Below, in pieces: positions 1 through 8,559 of a DNA stretch of 64,000 nt. Made by a program: the position numbers and the translations under genes. The DNA is from Rhodospirillales bacterium 24-66-33. GTDB lineage: Bacteria; Pseudomonadota; Alphaproteobacteria; Reyranellales; Reyranellaceae. Where the stretch lies: the NCBI GenBank assembly GCA_002281855.1, contig NCHQ01000001.1:62001-126000 (forward strand), read 5' to 3'. The notes beneath the pieces are model-generated. The model saw nothing but the letters and a program-made list of their open reading frames with translations. It ran no database searches and was not told the DNA's origin. Positions within the stretch are counted from its first letter, which is position 1. Every line of letters starts with the position of its first letter.

Positions 1-1140
1 CTTGTCGGTCACTTCCGGCGCGCTCATCTCCGGCTTCATGTCGTAGGTCTTCACCTTGGGCGACGGCACGAGGATGCGTTCCTCGCCCTCGAACACGCGC
101 TCCTCGCCGCCGTTGAAGAAGAACGTGACGTGCGCGTACTTCTCGGTCTCGGCGATGCGCAGCTGCTTCAGGCCGGCGCGCGATACCGTCTCGCCCAGAC
201 CCATCCTGATGATCTCGGGCGGGAACAGCGTCTTCAGGAACGGGTTGAGCGCGGCCGAATACTCGACCATGCCGACCGTCTCGGCGAAGGCGACGACACG
301 GTTGCGGTTGAAGCCGTCGAACCGCGGATCGAGCAGCGCGGTCAGGATCTCGCGCGCGCGGTCGGAGCGGTAATTGAACATCAGGAGGCCATCGCCGTCC
401 TTCATGCCGGTGTAGCCGTCGATCGCCGTCGGCAGCACGAATTCGTCGTCGAGCTTGGCGGCATAGGCCCTGTCGACGGCGTCCCGGGCCGTCGTCGCGC
501 GCTCACCCTTCGCGTCGACCATCGCGTCGTAGGCCACCGTCACGCGCTCCCAGCGCTTGTCGCGATCCATGGCGTAGAAGCGGCCGATCACGGTGGCGAA
601 GCGGATCGGCAGGCCGGGCTTCAGGCCCGCCTGGATATGATCGAGGCATTCCAGCGCACTGCGCGGCGGCATGTCCCGCCCGTCGAGGAAGGCATGGATC
701 CACACCGGCACGCCCTGGCTCGCGACCAGGTTGGCGAGGAAGACCAGATGGTCCTGGTGGGCATGCACGCCGCCCGGTGAGGCAAGGCCCATCAGGTGCA
801 GGGCCGCGCCGCTCTGCTTCAGCCGGGCGATCGTCTCGGCGAGCATCGGGCTCCTGGCAAGGGTGCCGTCCTCGATCGCAGTGTCGATGCGCGGCAGGTC
901 CGGCACGGCGACCCGGCCGGCGCCGAGATTCATGTGCCCGACCTCGGAATTGCCCATCTGGCCCTTGGGCAGGCCGACGAAGCTCTCGGAGGCGTCGATC
1001 AGGCCCTGCGGGCAGGTCGCGACCAGCCGGTCGAAGTTCGGCGTGCGGGCGCCGAGGATGGCATTGTTCGACAGATCGGTGCGATGACCCCAGCCGTCGA
1101 GGATGCACAGCAGGACGGGACGCGGAGCAGGAGACGCCAT
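1..1140 (-). CDS. gpmI: 2,3-bisphosphoglycerate-independent phosphoglycerate mutase, truncated by the left window edge
   Basis: Interconverts 3- and 2-phosphoglycerate in cytosolic glycolysis and gluconeogenesis using two metal ions. The reverse strand reads open from an ATG at 1140 to base 1 without a stop, so the C-terminal part lies outside. It begins MASPAPRPVLLCILDGWG, the N-terminal motif of the family with its first metal-binding Asp. It continues with TPNFDRL, GQMGNSEVGHMNLGAGR (the catalytic Ser of alkaline-phosphatase-fold mutases is the S of GNSEVGH) and a VWIHAFLDGRD block. About 380 of the usual ~510 residues are present. Its ATG shares one base with the stop of the gene upstream (TAATG), so the two are probably translationally coupled. 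Confidence 0.95.
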   Translation of the reverse strand, partial: MASPAPRPVLLCILDGWGHRTDLSNNAILGARTPNFDRLVATCPQGLIDASESFVGLPKGQMGNSEVGHMNLGAGRVAVPDLPRIDTAIEDGTLARSPMLAETIARLKQSGAALHLMGLASPGGVHAHQDHLVFLANLVASQGVPVWIHAFLDGRDMPPRSALECLDHIQAGLKPGLPIRFATVIGRFYAMDRDKRWERVTVAYDAMVDAKGERATTARDAVDRAYAAKLDDEFVLPTAIDGYTGMKDGDGLLMFNYRSDRAREILTALLDPRFDGFNRNRVVAFAETVGMVEYSAALNPFLKTLFPPEIIRMGLGETVSRAGLKQLRIAETEKYAHVTFFFNGGEERVFEGEERILVPSPKVKTYDMKPEMSAPEVTDK

Positions 1141-1739
1141 TACGAGGCCTTCCGGATCTGGGGCTGGGCGCGTTCGACGGCGTTGAACTTGTTGGGACAG
1201 CTCAACTCGCGCGGATCGGTGTTGGGATTCTGGTCGGGCACCTCGACGGCGCAGAACACGAACTCGCCGCGCGGCTCGCCATCGATGCTGACGTCATAGG
1301 TATAGGTGCCGGGCGGATCCCCGGGAATGATGCACCAGGAACGCTGCAGCACGCCGTCCTGCACCGTCTCCAGCATGCGCGTCGTGGCCTTGGTCCTGTC
1401 GGCGCTGACCTCGGTCTCGGGGCCGGCGATCACCTGTTCGGCCGGCTGCGAGGTCGTGAGGACCTCCTTCAGCGACACGACCCGGTTGGGGCCGCCGACA
1501 TACATCCGCCAGCCGAAGCAGGCGCGATGGAACAGCAGCGGAATGGCGTTGGTCTCGTAGTGGCGCTGTTTGCCGTCCTCGCCGGTGATCGACACGTAGG
1601 GAATGCTGCGCACGGGCTTGGTGGCCGGCTTCTCAACCGGCGTGGCGGGGGCACCCGACTGTGCCGTTGCGGCGCTCGAAGCGGCTGCCAGGAGGAGGGC
1701 GGACGAAGTGGCCAGGAGCCACCGGGAGACTGGGTGCAT
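1140..1739 (-). CDS. Putative secreted protein of unknown function
   Basis: 199 residues. The first ~26 form a clear Sec signal peptide (MHPVSRWLLATSSALLLAAASSAATAQ; likely cleavage after ATA or TAQ), so the product is probably periplasmic. The mature part has a short Ala/Pro/Lys linker and then a domain with four cysteines (in RACFGW, SWCIIPG, VFCAV and LSCPNK). I do not recognise the family. It lies 51 bp after rlmH and overlaps the gpmI start by one base, so it belongs to the same leftward transcript. Confidence 0.75.
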   Translation of the reverse strand: MHPVSRWLLATSSALLLAAASSAATAQSGAPATPVEKPATKPVRSIPYVSITGEDGKQRHYETNAIPLLFHRACFGWRMYVGGPNRVVSLKEVLTTSQPAEQVIAGPETEVSADRTKATTRMLETVQDGVLQRSWCIIPGDPPGTYTYDVSIDGEPRGEFVFCAVEVPDQNPNTDPRELSCPNKFNAVERAQPQIRKAS

Positions 1740-1790
1740 GGGGCCAATGTAGCCCCGGTTTTTCGTCAGAACAGAGGCAAATTCGCCTTT

Positions 1791-2249
1791 TCAGGCGCGA
1801 TGATACGGATGGCCGGCGAGAAGTTGCTGGGCGCGGTAGATCTGTTCGGCCAGCATCCCGCGGGCCAGCAGATGGGGCCAGGTCATGGCGCCAAATGACA
1901 GGATGAGCGTGGCTTTCTTCAGCATCGCCTCGGTATGTCCGTCGGCGCCGCCGATCAGGAAGGCCACGTCCGACACGGAGGTGTCGCGCCACCCTCCCAG
2001 GCGGGCCGCGAAACCCTCGCTGTCCAGCACCTTGCCGCGGCGGTCCAGCATCACCAGGGTCGCGCCGGCCGGTGCCGCTTCGAGCAGCAGTTCGCCCTCG
2101 CGTTGCATGAGCTGGGGCGCGGGCAGCTTCCGCTTCTCCTCGAGCTCGCGCAGCACGAGCGGCCAGCGGATGCGGCCGGCATAATGGTCGTAGAGGTCCC
2201 GCTCCGGTCCGCGCGAGGCGCGGCCGATCGCGGCGATCGTGATCTTCAA
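1791..2249 (-). CDS. rlmH: 23S rRNA (pseudouridine-1915 N3) methyltransferase RlmH
   Basis: SPOUT-class methyltransferase that N3-methylates pseudouridine 1915 in helix 69 of 23S rRNA, acting on the assembled 70S ribosome. The 152-residue length is typical. It starts MKITIAAIGRA, has LVMLDRRGKVLDSEGFA in the middle, and carries the trefoil-knot SAM-binding segment DVAFLIGGADGH plus the C-terminal LLARGMLAEQIYRAQQLLAGHPYHR block that defines the family. It follows nadD-rsfS after 21 bp, the usual neighbourhood. Confidence 0.95.
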   Translation of the reverse strand: MKITIAAIGRASRGPERDLYDHYAGRIRWPLVLRELEEKRKLPAPQLMQREGELLLEAAPAGATLVMLDRRGKVLDSEGFAARLGGWRDTSVSDVAFLIGGADGHTEAMLKKATLILSFGAMTWPHLLARGMLAEQIYRAQQLLAGHPYHRA

Positions 2250-2270
2250 GCGGCGCTCACGCGGCCAGAG

Positions 2271-3374
2271 CTAGGGCGCGCGCTTGCGTCGGGCTGCGGG
2301 CTTGGCAGCCGCCTTCTTGACGACGGCTTTCTTGACGGCAGCTTTCTTTACTGTGGCCTTCTTGACCGGCTTGGCGGCGGCCTCGTCCTCGAGCGCCCAC
2401 ATCTTCTCCAGCGCATAGAAGGTGCGCGCCTCGGGGCGGAAGAGGTGGACGATCACGTCGCCGGCATCGACCAGCACCCAGTCACCGGTCTGCTTGCCTT
2501 CGACGGGAATGTAGCCGCGCCCGCTTTGCTTGAGCTTGTCGGCGAGGTTCTCGGCGATGGCCACGACCTGGCGGGTCGAGCGGCCGGAGGCGATCACCAT
2601 GTAGTCGGCGAAGGCCGATTTGCCCTTGAGGTCGATGACGACGACGTCCTCGGCCTTGTTGTCGTCGAGCGACTGGCGCACCAGCTCGAGGAGCGCGTCG
2701 GAGTCTTTGCTTCGATCGGGAAGCGTGCGGGTCTGGGCGGGGATGGTCTTTCCTTTCGATCTGGTCCGTGGTGGCCGCGCGGCGCGGATGGCCGTCGCGG
2801 AATGTTCATCCAACCTGCTCGGGATAAAGCACCAGGCTGGCGGCTCGCAAGTGGCCAGCCGGCGGGCCTCGGTGGCTTGCAGGCGGAATCGCTCGAAGGT
2901 GCGCGGCGCGGGGGCGGCCAGCGCCGTGTAGCCCCAGCCGGGCCGCGCGAAGGCGGCGATCGGCACGGCGGCGAACAGATCGCGCCAGCCCGCCCAGTCG
3001 ACAAGTTGGGGCAGGATGTCGGCGCCCATCAGCCACACGAACTTCGCATGCCGATAGACGCGCTTCAGCGCTAGCACCGTGTCGAGCGTATAGCGCGTGC
3101 CGAGCACCAGCTCGGGCGCCTCGACGCGGATGTGCGGATGGCGGGCGATTCGGCGGGCGCGGGCCACGCGGGTGGGCAGGGGCTCCATGCCGTCGCCGCT
3201 CTTCAGCGGGTTCTGCGGCGACACCAGCCACCACACCTCGTCGAGGCCGAGGCGCTTCAGGGCTTCCAGGCTGATGTGCAGGTGGCCGGCATGCGCGGGA
3301 TTGAAAGAGCCGCCCAACAGGCCGATGCGCCGGGTCGTGGCGCGCGACACGCCCGGCATGGGGTGCAGGCTCAC
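2271..3374 (-). CDS. nadD-rsfS: Fused nicotinate-mononucleotide adenylyltransferase (NadD) and ribosomal silencing factor (RsfS)
   Basis: One unbroken 367-codon frame holds two proteins that are usually separate neighbours. Residues ~16-205 are NadD: nucleotide-binding GLLGGSFNPAHAGH, WWLVSPQNPLK, and HSATAIR in place of the usual ISSTxIR; it adenylates nicotinate mononucleotide for NAD synthesis. Residues ~225-340 are RsfS (LLELVRQSLDDNKAEDVVVIDL, ADYMVIASGRSTRQVVAIAENL, GDWVLVDAGDVIVHLF), which binds L14 and blocks subunit joining. A Lys/Ala tail of repeated KKA units follows (~343-367). Translation may begin at residue 1 or at Met6 (3359). No internal stop or good internal start suggests separate products; a sequencing frameshift is the alternative explanation. 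Confidence 0.9.
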   Translation of the reverse strand: MSLHPMPGVSRATTRRIGLLGGSFNPAHAGHLHISLEALKRLGLDEVWWLVSPQNPLKSGDGMEPLPTRVARARRIARHPHIRVEAPELVLGTRYTLDTVLALKRVYRHAKFVWLMGADILPQLVDWAGWRDLFAAVPIAAFARPGWGYTALAAPAPRTFERFRLQATEARRLATCEPPAWCFIPSRLDEHSATAIRAARPPRTRSKGKTIPAQTRTLPDRSKDSDALLELVRQSLDDNKAEDVVVIDLKGKSAFADYMVIASGRSTRQVVAIAENLADKLKQSGRGYIPVEGKQTGDWVLVDAGDVIVHLFRPEARTFYALEKMWALEDEAAAKPVKKATVKKAAVKKAVVKKAAAKPAARRKRAP

Positions 3375-3384
3375 GACGATCTGC

Positions 3385-4668
3385 TCACGGGCGCAGCGTG
3401 CCCTTGCCGCGCACGATGTTCTTGTAGGTGGTCAGCTCGACCAGGCCCACGGGGCCGCGCGCATGCATGCGGTTGGTCGAGATGCCGATCTCCGCGCCCA
3501 GGCCGAATTCGCCGCCGTCGGCGAACTGGGTGCTGGCATTGTGCATCACGATGGCGCTGTCGACCTCGCCCAGGAAACGCAGCGCCGTCGCCTCGTTGTC
3601 GGTGACGATCGATTCGGTGTGCTGGCTGCCGTAACGCGCGATGTGCTCGATCGCGCCGGCGACCCCGTCGACCGTGGCGACCGAGATGATGGGTTCGAGA
3701 TATTCCGTGCGCCAGTCCTTCTCGGTGGCGGCAACGGCTTGCGGATCGCGCGCGCGCACCTCGTCGTCGCCGCGCACTTCGCAGCCGAGCTCGTGCAGCT
3801 TCTCGAGTACCGGCTTCAGGTGCGTGTCGAGCACGGCGCGGTCGATCAGCAGCGTCTCGGCGGCGCCGCAGACGCTGACCCGGCGCATCTTGGCGTTGGC
3901 CACGAGGTCGCGCGCCATCGCGATGTCGGCATCGCGGTCGACATAGACGTGGCAGATGCCGTCATAGTGGCGCAGCACCGGCACACGGCTTTCCTCGGTC
4001 ACGCGGTCGATCAGCGAGCGTCCGCCGCGCGGCACGATCAGGTCGAGCCAATCCATGGCGCGCAGCATCTCGCCCACCGCGGCGCGGTCGGTGGTCGGCA
4101 CCAGGGCCACGCAATCCTCGGGCAGGCCGGCGCCGGCCAGCGCGCGGCGCAGCAGCTCGACGATGGTGCGCGACGAATGGAAACTGTCGGAACCGCCGCG
4201 CAGCACCACCACGTTGCCCGACTTGATGCACAGCGCGCCGGCGTCGGCGGTGACGTTGGGCCGCGCCTCGTAGATCACGCCGATGATGCCGATCGGTACG
4301 CGCACGCGGCTGAAGGCGAGGCCGCTCGGCCGCCGCCATTCCTCGATGATCGCGCCGACCGGATCGGGCAGGGCGGCGATGTCGTCGAGGCCCTTGGCCA
4401 TCGCCTCGATGCGCGCCTCGTTGAGCAGCAGCCGGTCCTGCAGCGCGCTGGTCATGCCGGCGGCCTTGGCCGCTTCGATGTCGCGCGCATTGGCGGCCAG
4501 GATCGCGTCCTTCTCGGCGCGGATGAGACGCGCCGCCTCGAGCAGGGCCGCGTTCTTCGCCGTGGTCGAGGCGTTGCGCAGCGCGGCGGCGGCGGCCTTG
4601 GCGCGGCGGCCGAGCTCGGCCACGAGGGCGACGACGTCTTCGGCGGCGGGCTTGGTCTGGACGTTCAT
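3385..4668 (-). CDS. proA: Gamma-glutamyl phosphate reductase
   Basis: Second step of proline synthesis: NADPH-dependent reduction of gamma-glutamyl phosphate to glutamate semialdehyde. The 427-residue length is usual. Family marks are PIGIIGVIYEARPNVT, ALCIKSGNVVVLRGGSDSFHS, DLIVPRGGRSLI and the catalytic-cysteine segment VANAKMRRVSVCGAAETLLID, where the active cysteine is in VSVCGA. The C-terminus TNRMHARGPVGLVELTTYK is characteristic. It lies 16 bp after proB and 10 bp before nadD-rsfS in one operon. Confidence 0.97.
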   Translation of the reverse strand: MNVQTKPAAEDVVALVAELGRRAKAAAAALRNASTTAKNAALLEAARLIRAEKDAILAANARDIEAAKAAGMTSALQDRLLLNEARIEAMAKGLDDIAALPDPVGAIIEEWRRPSGLAFSRVRVPIGIIGVIYEARPNVTADAGALCIKSGNVVVLRGGSDSFHSSRTIVELLRRALAGAGLPEDCVALVPTTDRAAVGEMLRAMDWLDLIVPRGGRSLIDRVTEESRVPVLRHYDGICHVYVDRDADIAMARDLVANAKMRRVSVCGAAETLLIDRAVLDTHLKPVLEKLHELGCEVRGDDEVRARDPQAVAATEKDWRTEYLEPIISVATVDGVAGAIEHIARYGSQHTESIVTDNEATALRFLGEVDSAIVMHNASTQFADGGEFGLGAEIGISTNRMHARGPVGLVELTTYKNIVRGKGTLRP

Positions 4669-4684
4669 GGGATGCTCCGTCTCT

Positions 4685-5800
4685 TCACTCGACCACGAGG
4701 TCGTCGCGATGGACGATCTCGTCGCGGCCGCGGAAACCCAGCAAGTGTTCGATCTCGACGCTCTTGCGGCCGGCGATGCGGCGGGCGTCCTCGGCGGCGT
4801 AGGCGACCAGGCCGCGCGCCAGCACCCGGCCGCCGCGATCCTTCACGTCGACCACGTCGCCGCGCCGGAACTCGCCCGCCACCGCGGTCACGCCGGCCGG
4901 CAGCAGGCTCTTGCCGGTCGACAGCGCGCGCACCGCGCCGTCATCCACGATCAGCGTGCCGGCCGGTTTGAGCGAGCCCTTGATCCACTTCTTGCGCGCC
5001 GACAGGGGCGAGCCCTCGGGCAGGAACCAGCTGCAGCGCGCGGTGCCGTCGATCAGCGCGCCCAGCGCGCCCACCTGGCGGCCGTCGGCGATGGCCATGC
5101 GGCAGCCCGCGGCCATGGCGATGCGGCCGGCCATCAGCTTGGTCACCATGCCGCCGTTGGACATCTCGGACGCCGCGACGCCGGCCATCGCCTCGATCTC
5201 CGGCGTGATCTCGCGGATCTCGGGGATGAAGGTCGCCGAGGCGTCGCTGCGCGGATCGCCGGTATAGAGCCCGTCGATGTCGGACAGCAGCACCAGCGTG
5301 TCGGCCGAGATCATCTCGGCGACGCGTGCGCCCAGGCGATCGTTGTCGCCGAAGCGGATCTCGTCGGTCGCGACCGTGTCGTTCTCGTTGATCACCGGGA
5401 TGGCGCCCAGCCCCAGCAGGGTCGCCATGGTCTGCCGTGCATTGAGATAGCGGCGGCGCTCCTCGGAATCGTTCAGGGTCAGCAGGATCTGCGCGACCGT
5501 GATGCCGTGCCGCGCCAGCGCCTCCTGATAGGCTTGGGCGAGGCGGATCTGTCCCGTGGCGGCGGCGGCCTGGCTCTCCTCGAGACGCAGGGGGCCAGCG
5601 GCCAGCTTGAGATGCGTGCGACCGAGGCGGATGGCGCCGGACGAGACCAGCACGACCTCGCAGCCGCCTTTGTGCAGCCGTGCGACGTCGCTGGTCAGCG
5701 CCTCGAGCCAATCGCGCCGGACCTCGCCCTTCGTCTCGTCGACCAGGATCGAGGAGCCGATCTTGACGACCAGCCGCCGCGCGCCGGCGAGCGGTGTCAT
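4685..5800 (-). CDS. proB: Glutamate 5-kinase with C-terminal PUA domain
   Basis: First step of proline synthesis: ATP-dependent phosphorylation of glutamate. 371 residues, matching the two-domain form. The amino-acid-kinase domain (1-~260) shows [50 protein letters not shown] and [13 protein letters not shown]. The PUA domain (~280-365) begins [13 protein letters not shown]. The kinase is usually feedback-inhibited by proline, which cannot be read here. Its start overlaps the obgE stop by four bases (ATGA). Confidence 0.97.
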   Translation of the reverse strand: MTPLAGARRLVVKIGSSILVDETKGEVRRDWLEALTSDVARLHKGGCEVVLVSSGAIRLGRTHLKLAAGPLRLEESQAAAATGQIRLAQAYQEALARHGITVAQILLTLNDSEERRRYLNARQTMATLLGLGAIPVINENDTVATDEIRFGDNDRLGARVAEMISADTLVLLSDIDGLYTGDPRSDASATFIPEIREITPEIEAMAGVAASEMSNGGMVTKLMAGRIAMAAGCRMAIADGRQVGALGALIDGTARCSWFLPEGSPLSARKKWIKGSLKPAGTLIVDDGAVRALSTGKSLLPAGVTAVAGEFRRGDVVDVKDRGGRVLARGLVAYAAEDARRIAGRKSVEIEHLLGFRGRDEIVHRDDLVVE

Positions 5801-6822
5801 GCCGCGTCCCGGGAGGGCGAGCGCTGCTTGTCGACCAGCTTCATCAGCTCGTGCAGCAGCGGCGTCACGCCCTGGCGGGAGACCGCGGAGATGACGTGCA
5901 CGGTCTTGCGGCTGACCTTGGCGAGCTGGGCGCGCTTGGCCTCGATGTCTTCGGGCGTCATGGCGTCGGTCTTGTTCAGCGCCACGATTTCCTTCTTGCG
6001 CGCCAGGTTGCCGCCATAGGCCTTGAGCTCGGTCCGCACGGTGCGATAGGCGCCGGCGACGTCGTCCTGCGTGCCGTCGACCAGATGCAGCAGCGCGCGG
6101 CAGCGTTCGACATGGCCCAGGAAGCGCGTGCCGAGGCCGGCGCCTTCATGGGCACCCTCGATGAGGCCCGGAATGTCGGCCATCACGAACTCGCGCGCGT
6201 CGGAGCCGTCGCCCACCTTCACCACGCCGAGGCCGGGATGGAGCGTCGTGAACGGATAGTCGGCGATCTTGGGCCGCGCGTTGGTGTTGGTGGAGAGGAA
6301 CGTCGACTTGCCGGCGTTGGGCAGCCCGACCAGGCCGATGTCGGCGATCAGCTTGAGGCGCAGCCACAGCGCGAGCTCCACGCCCGGCCAGCCCGCATCG
6401 GCGCGGCGCGGCGCCCGGTTGGTCGAGGTCTTGTAGTGCAGGTTGCCGTAGCCGCCGTCGCCGCCCTTGGCGATGACCACCTTCTGGCCGATCTCGGTCA
6501 TGTCGGCCAACAGGGTCTCGTTGTCCTCGGCGAAGATCTGCGTGCCGCGCGGCAGGCGCAGCACGATGTCCTTGCCGGCGCCGCCGGTGCGCTGGCTGCC
6601 CATGCCGTGATGGCCGGTCTCGGCCTTGAAGTGCTGGGCGTAGCGATAGTCGATCAGCGTGTTGAGCCCATCGACGCATTCGGCGATCACGTCACCGCCG
6701 CGGCCGCCGTCGCCGCCGTCCGGTCCGCCGAACTCGATGAACTTCTCACGGCGAAAGCCCGCGCATCCGGCGCCGCCGTTGCCGGAGCGGACGTAGATCT
6801 TGGCCTGGTCGAGGAACTTCAT
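5797..6822 (-). CDS. obgE: Obg family GTPase
   Basis: Essential ribosome-associated GTPase acting in 50S assembly and growth control. 341 residues. The glycine-rich Obg fold occupies ~1-157 ([41 protein letters not shown]). The G domain follows with G1 [10 protein letters not shown]3 DIPGLIEGA and G4 ALNKTDAM. No C-terminal OCT domain is evident, which is usual in alphaproteobacteria. It follows rpmA across a hairpin terminator-like sequence and overlaps proB by four bases. Confidence 0.97.
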   Translation of the reverse strand: MKFLDQAKIYVRSGNGGAGCAGFRREKFIEFGGPDGGDGGRGGDVIAECVDGLNTLIDYRYAQHFKAETGHHGMGSQRTGGAGKDIVLRLPRGTQIFAEDNETLLADMTEIGQKVVIAKGGDGGYGNLHYKTSTNRAPRRADAGWPGVELALWLRLKLIADIGLVGLPNAGKSTFLSTNTNARPKIADYPFTTLHPGLGVVKVGDGSDAREFVMADIPGLIEGAHEGAGLGTRFLGHVERCRALLHLVDGTQDDVAGAYRTVRTELKAYGGNLARKKEIVALNKTDAMTPEDIEAKRAQLAKVSRKTVHVISAVSRQGVTPLLHELMKLVDKQRSPSRDAA

Positions 6823-6843
6823 GAGATGGGGTCCACAAACGAA

Positions 6844-6871
6844 AAGGGGGAACGGCGAGCCGCTCCCCCTT
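6844..6871 (-). terminator. GC-rich hairpin between rpmA and obgE
   Basis: On the reverse strand AAGGGGGAGCGG, a 4-nt loop and CCGTTCCCCCTT form a 12-bp stem with one wobble pair, followed by two further T. It lies 24 bp after the rpmA stop. It looks like an attenuating terminator that would lower obgE expression relative to the two ribosomal proteins. Confidence 0.6.
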
Positions 6872-6895
6872 CAAAATCCAATGGGATAAACGGCT

Positions 6896-7168
6896 CTATT
6901 CGGCAGCCAGGGCCGGCGCCGGGATCACGTTCACTTCGACCTTGCCGCCCGCGCGGGTGCGGAACGACACAACGCCGTCGGCGGTCGCGAACAGCGTGTG
7001 GTCGCGGCCGAGGCCGACATTCTCGCCCGGGTTCATCTTGGTGCCGCGCTGGCGGACCAGGATGTTGCCCGAGATGACCTTCTGGCCGCCGAAGCGCTTC
7101 ACGCCGAGGCGCTTGCCGTCCGAGTCGCGGCCGTTACGCGAAGAGCCGCCTGCCTTTTTATGTGCCAT
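6896..7168 (-). CDS. rpmA: 50S ribosomal protein L27
   Basis: Ribosomal protein at the peptidyl-transferase centre; its N-terminal tail reaches tRNA in the P site. 90 residues beginning [20 protein letters not shown], followed by [23 protein letters not shown], both diagnostic. No cleavable N-terminal extension of the Firmicutes kind is present. It sits 22 bp after rplU, the near-universal pairing, and shares its promoter. Confidence 0.98.
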   Translation of the reverse strand: MAHKKAGGSSRNGRDSDGKRLGVKRFGGQKVISGNILVRQRGTKMNPGENVGLGRDHTLFATADGVVSFRTRAGGKVEVNVIPAPALAAE

Positions 7169-7190
7169 CGTCCTACTCCGGTCGCTCTGC

Positions 7191-7490
7191 TCAGGCGACG
7201 ATCTGTTCGATCTTGACCACCGTCAGGTCCTGACGGTGACCGTTCTTGCGCCGCGAGTTCTGGCGACGGCGCTTCTTGAAGATGATCACGTGCTCGCCGC
7301 GAGCCTGCTTGACGATCGAGCCCACCACCTTGGCGCCCTCGACGGTCGGCGCGCCGACCTTCTCGCCGACCATCAGCACGTCGGTGAATTCGACCTTGGC
7401 GCCGGCCTCGCCCTCGATCTTCTCGACCGTGAGCTGGTCGTCGGCGGCGACCGTGTATTGCTTACCACCCGTGCGGATAACGGCGATCAT
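7191..7490 (-). CDS. rplU: 50S ribosomal protein L21
   Basis: Binds domain II of 23S rRNA. 99 residues: [20 protein letters not shown] at the start, [20 protein letters not shown] in the middle and the RNA-binding [19 protein letters not shown] near the end. First gene of the leftward housekeeping operon, with a strong promoter about 90 bp upstream. Confidence 0.98.
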   Translation of the reverse strand: MIAVIRTGGKQYTVAADDQLTVEKIEGEAGAKVEFTDVLMVGEKVGAPTVEGAKVVGSIVKQARGEHVIIFKKRRRQNSRRKNGHRQDLTVVKIEQIVA

Positions 7491-7580
7491 GATGACACCC
7501 GGCTTGAGGTTCCCCGGCCAGAATTGCCGAAAAACACGAAAGAACGCGGCGGACCCGCAGGGCCCGCCGAAGAAGCGCGG

Positions 7581-7608
7581 AATATACGCACGCCGGCCCT
7601 TGAGTCAA
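7581..7608 (-). promoter_or_regulatory. Sigma-70-type promoter of the rplU-rpmA-obgE operon
   Basis: Reading leftward, TTGACT (7608-7603) and TATATT (7586-7581) are separated by 16 bp, close to the housekeeping consensus. The predicted transcription start near 7574 leaves a leader of about 84 nt before the rplU ATG. Confidence 0.7.
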
Positions 7609-7770
7609 TGTCGGAGACGGGCGGGCCGATGCAGGGCTCACGGAACATCCCGGAGGCCGGAAAGTCAATGTTTCCGGGGCGCCGGCCCCCTTCGGCCTTC
7701 TCCCGCGTCGCCGAGAGGGGCATTCGGGCGCTTTTTTCCCGCGGCTCCCGCTGTTCCTCGCGGGAAGCTG

Positions 7771-7799
7771 TTGCTCCCCCAAAGACGCCCGCCTATAAA
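7771..7799 (+). promoter_or_regulatory. Promoter of the tRNA-Ser gene
   Basis: TTGCTC (7771-7776) and TATAAA (7794-7799) with a 17-bp spacer, placing the start about five bases before the tRNA. A GC-rich discriminator follows the -10, as expected for stable-RNA promoters. Confidence 0.65.
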
Positions 7800-7810
7800 C
7801 CCGCGCGCCC

Positions 7811-7900
7811 GGAGGGGTGCTAGAGTGGTCGATTAGGACAGTCTCGAAAACTGTTGTGCGTGCAAGCGTACCGTGGGTTCGAATCCCACCCCCTCCGCCA
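7811..7900 (+). tRNA. tRNA-Ser (anticodon CGA)
   Basis: A 90-nt tRNA with encoded CCA. The acceptor stem GGAGGGG pairs with CCCCTCC (then G and CCA). The anticodon loop CTCGAAA carries CGA and is closed by ACAGT/ACTGT. There is a long variable arm, as required for serine tRNAs, and a canonical TTCGAAT T-loop. It decodes UCG. It marks the point where conserved synteny gives way to accessory genes; tRNA-Ser genes are frequent integration sites. Confidence 0.97.
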
Positions 7901-8529
7901 TTCACCGTCGATCTGACGGTCTCTCGCGTCGGCGAGGGGCTCAAAAGCCCAATAACGGCGGGCACTTCGCGCCGGACCTGTTGACTGGCGTCGCTTTCTC
8001 TCCAAAGCTGATGACTGCGGGATTTAGTACGCTTCTTGTAAGTCACTGAGTTTGTTGGAGAATTTGGAGCGTAGTTCTGCGTGTTTCGAGCGTGCAGACG
8101 GTCGGCAGCATGAACTGAGAGCCAACCATGTGTCCACGGCGCCGGACCTTGGCGGATTCAATGCCATGGCCGAGGCGATGAGCCCGTTCATCTATGTGCG
8201 GATTCCGAGGGAAGGCGGCCACCGATTCCGATCGAAGCCGCCCACCCCCTGCTACGCGTAAACAGGGGTAGCTGCTCTCCAAGTTGGCGATCTGCTCTCG
8301 GCTACCATGCCCTCGCAAGAGAGCTAGGGGATCGGATGTCGACCAAGAGAGTCACTACCGACTTCCCATTGGTAGGCTGACCACCAGCTTCTACTGCGGC
8401 ATTGGGGAAGATCCGGGCGTTTATCGTGGCGCTGGCGAGCGTTGCTGAGCGTGACGGCACCTGAAACGATGACGAAGGCACCGCCGTGCATCTCGAGGTC
8501 CTGAACAAGGACTGCTGATCGCGACGGCG
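7901..8529. other. Noncoding stretch after the tRNA, no convincing gene
   Basis: About 630 bases with only short frames lacking recognisable protein character or clear ribosome binding sites. I saw no second copy of the tRNA 3' end here or elsewhere in the window. Probably degraded island-boundary DNA. Confidence 0.5.
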
Positions 8530-8554
8530 GCCGGGGCGGCGGTGTCGCCCCGGC
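8530..8554 (-). terminator. GC hairpin just after the 8560-9447 gene
   Basis: GCCGGGGCG (8530-8538) and CGCCCCGGC (8546-8554) form a perfect 9-bp stem with a 7-nt loop, starting six bases past the stop of the leftward gene. There is no T tract, so termination efficiency is uncertain. Confidence 0.5.
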
Positions 8555-8559
8555 ACACA

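Noticed and set aside
4283..6019. 578-residue plus-strand frame over proA, proB and obgE
   Set aside because: Antisense to three certain genes; His/Arg/Ala-rich composition typical of shadow frames in high-GC DNA.
7462..8046. Leftward frames crossing the tRNA-Ser gene, including a WDSNPRYAC-type peptide
   Set aside because: These are the antisense of the tRNA, a well-known source of false gene calls; no ribosome site or family match.
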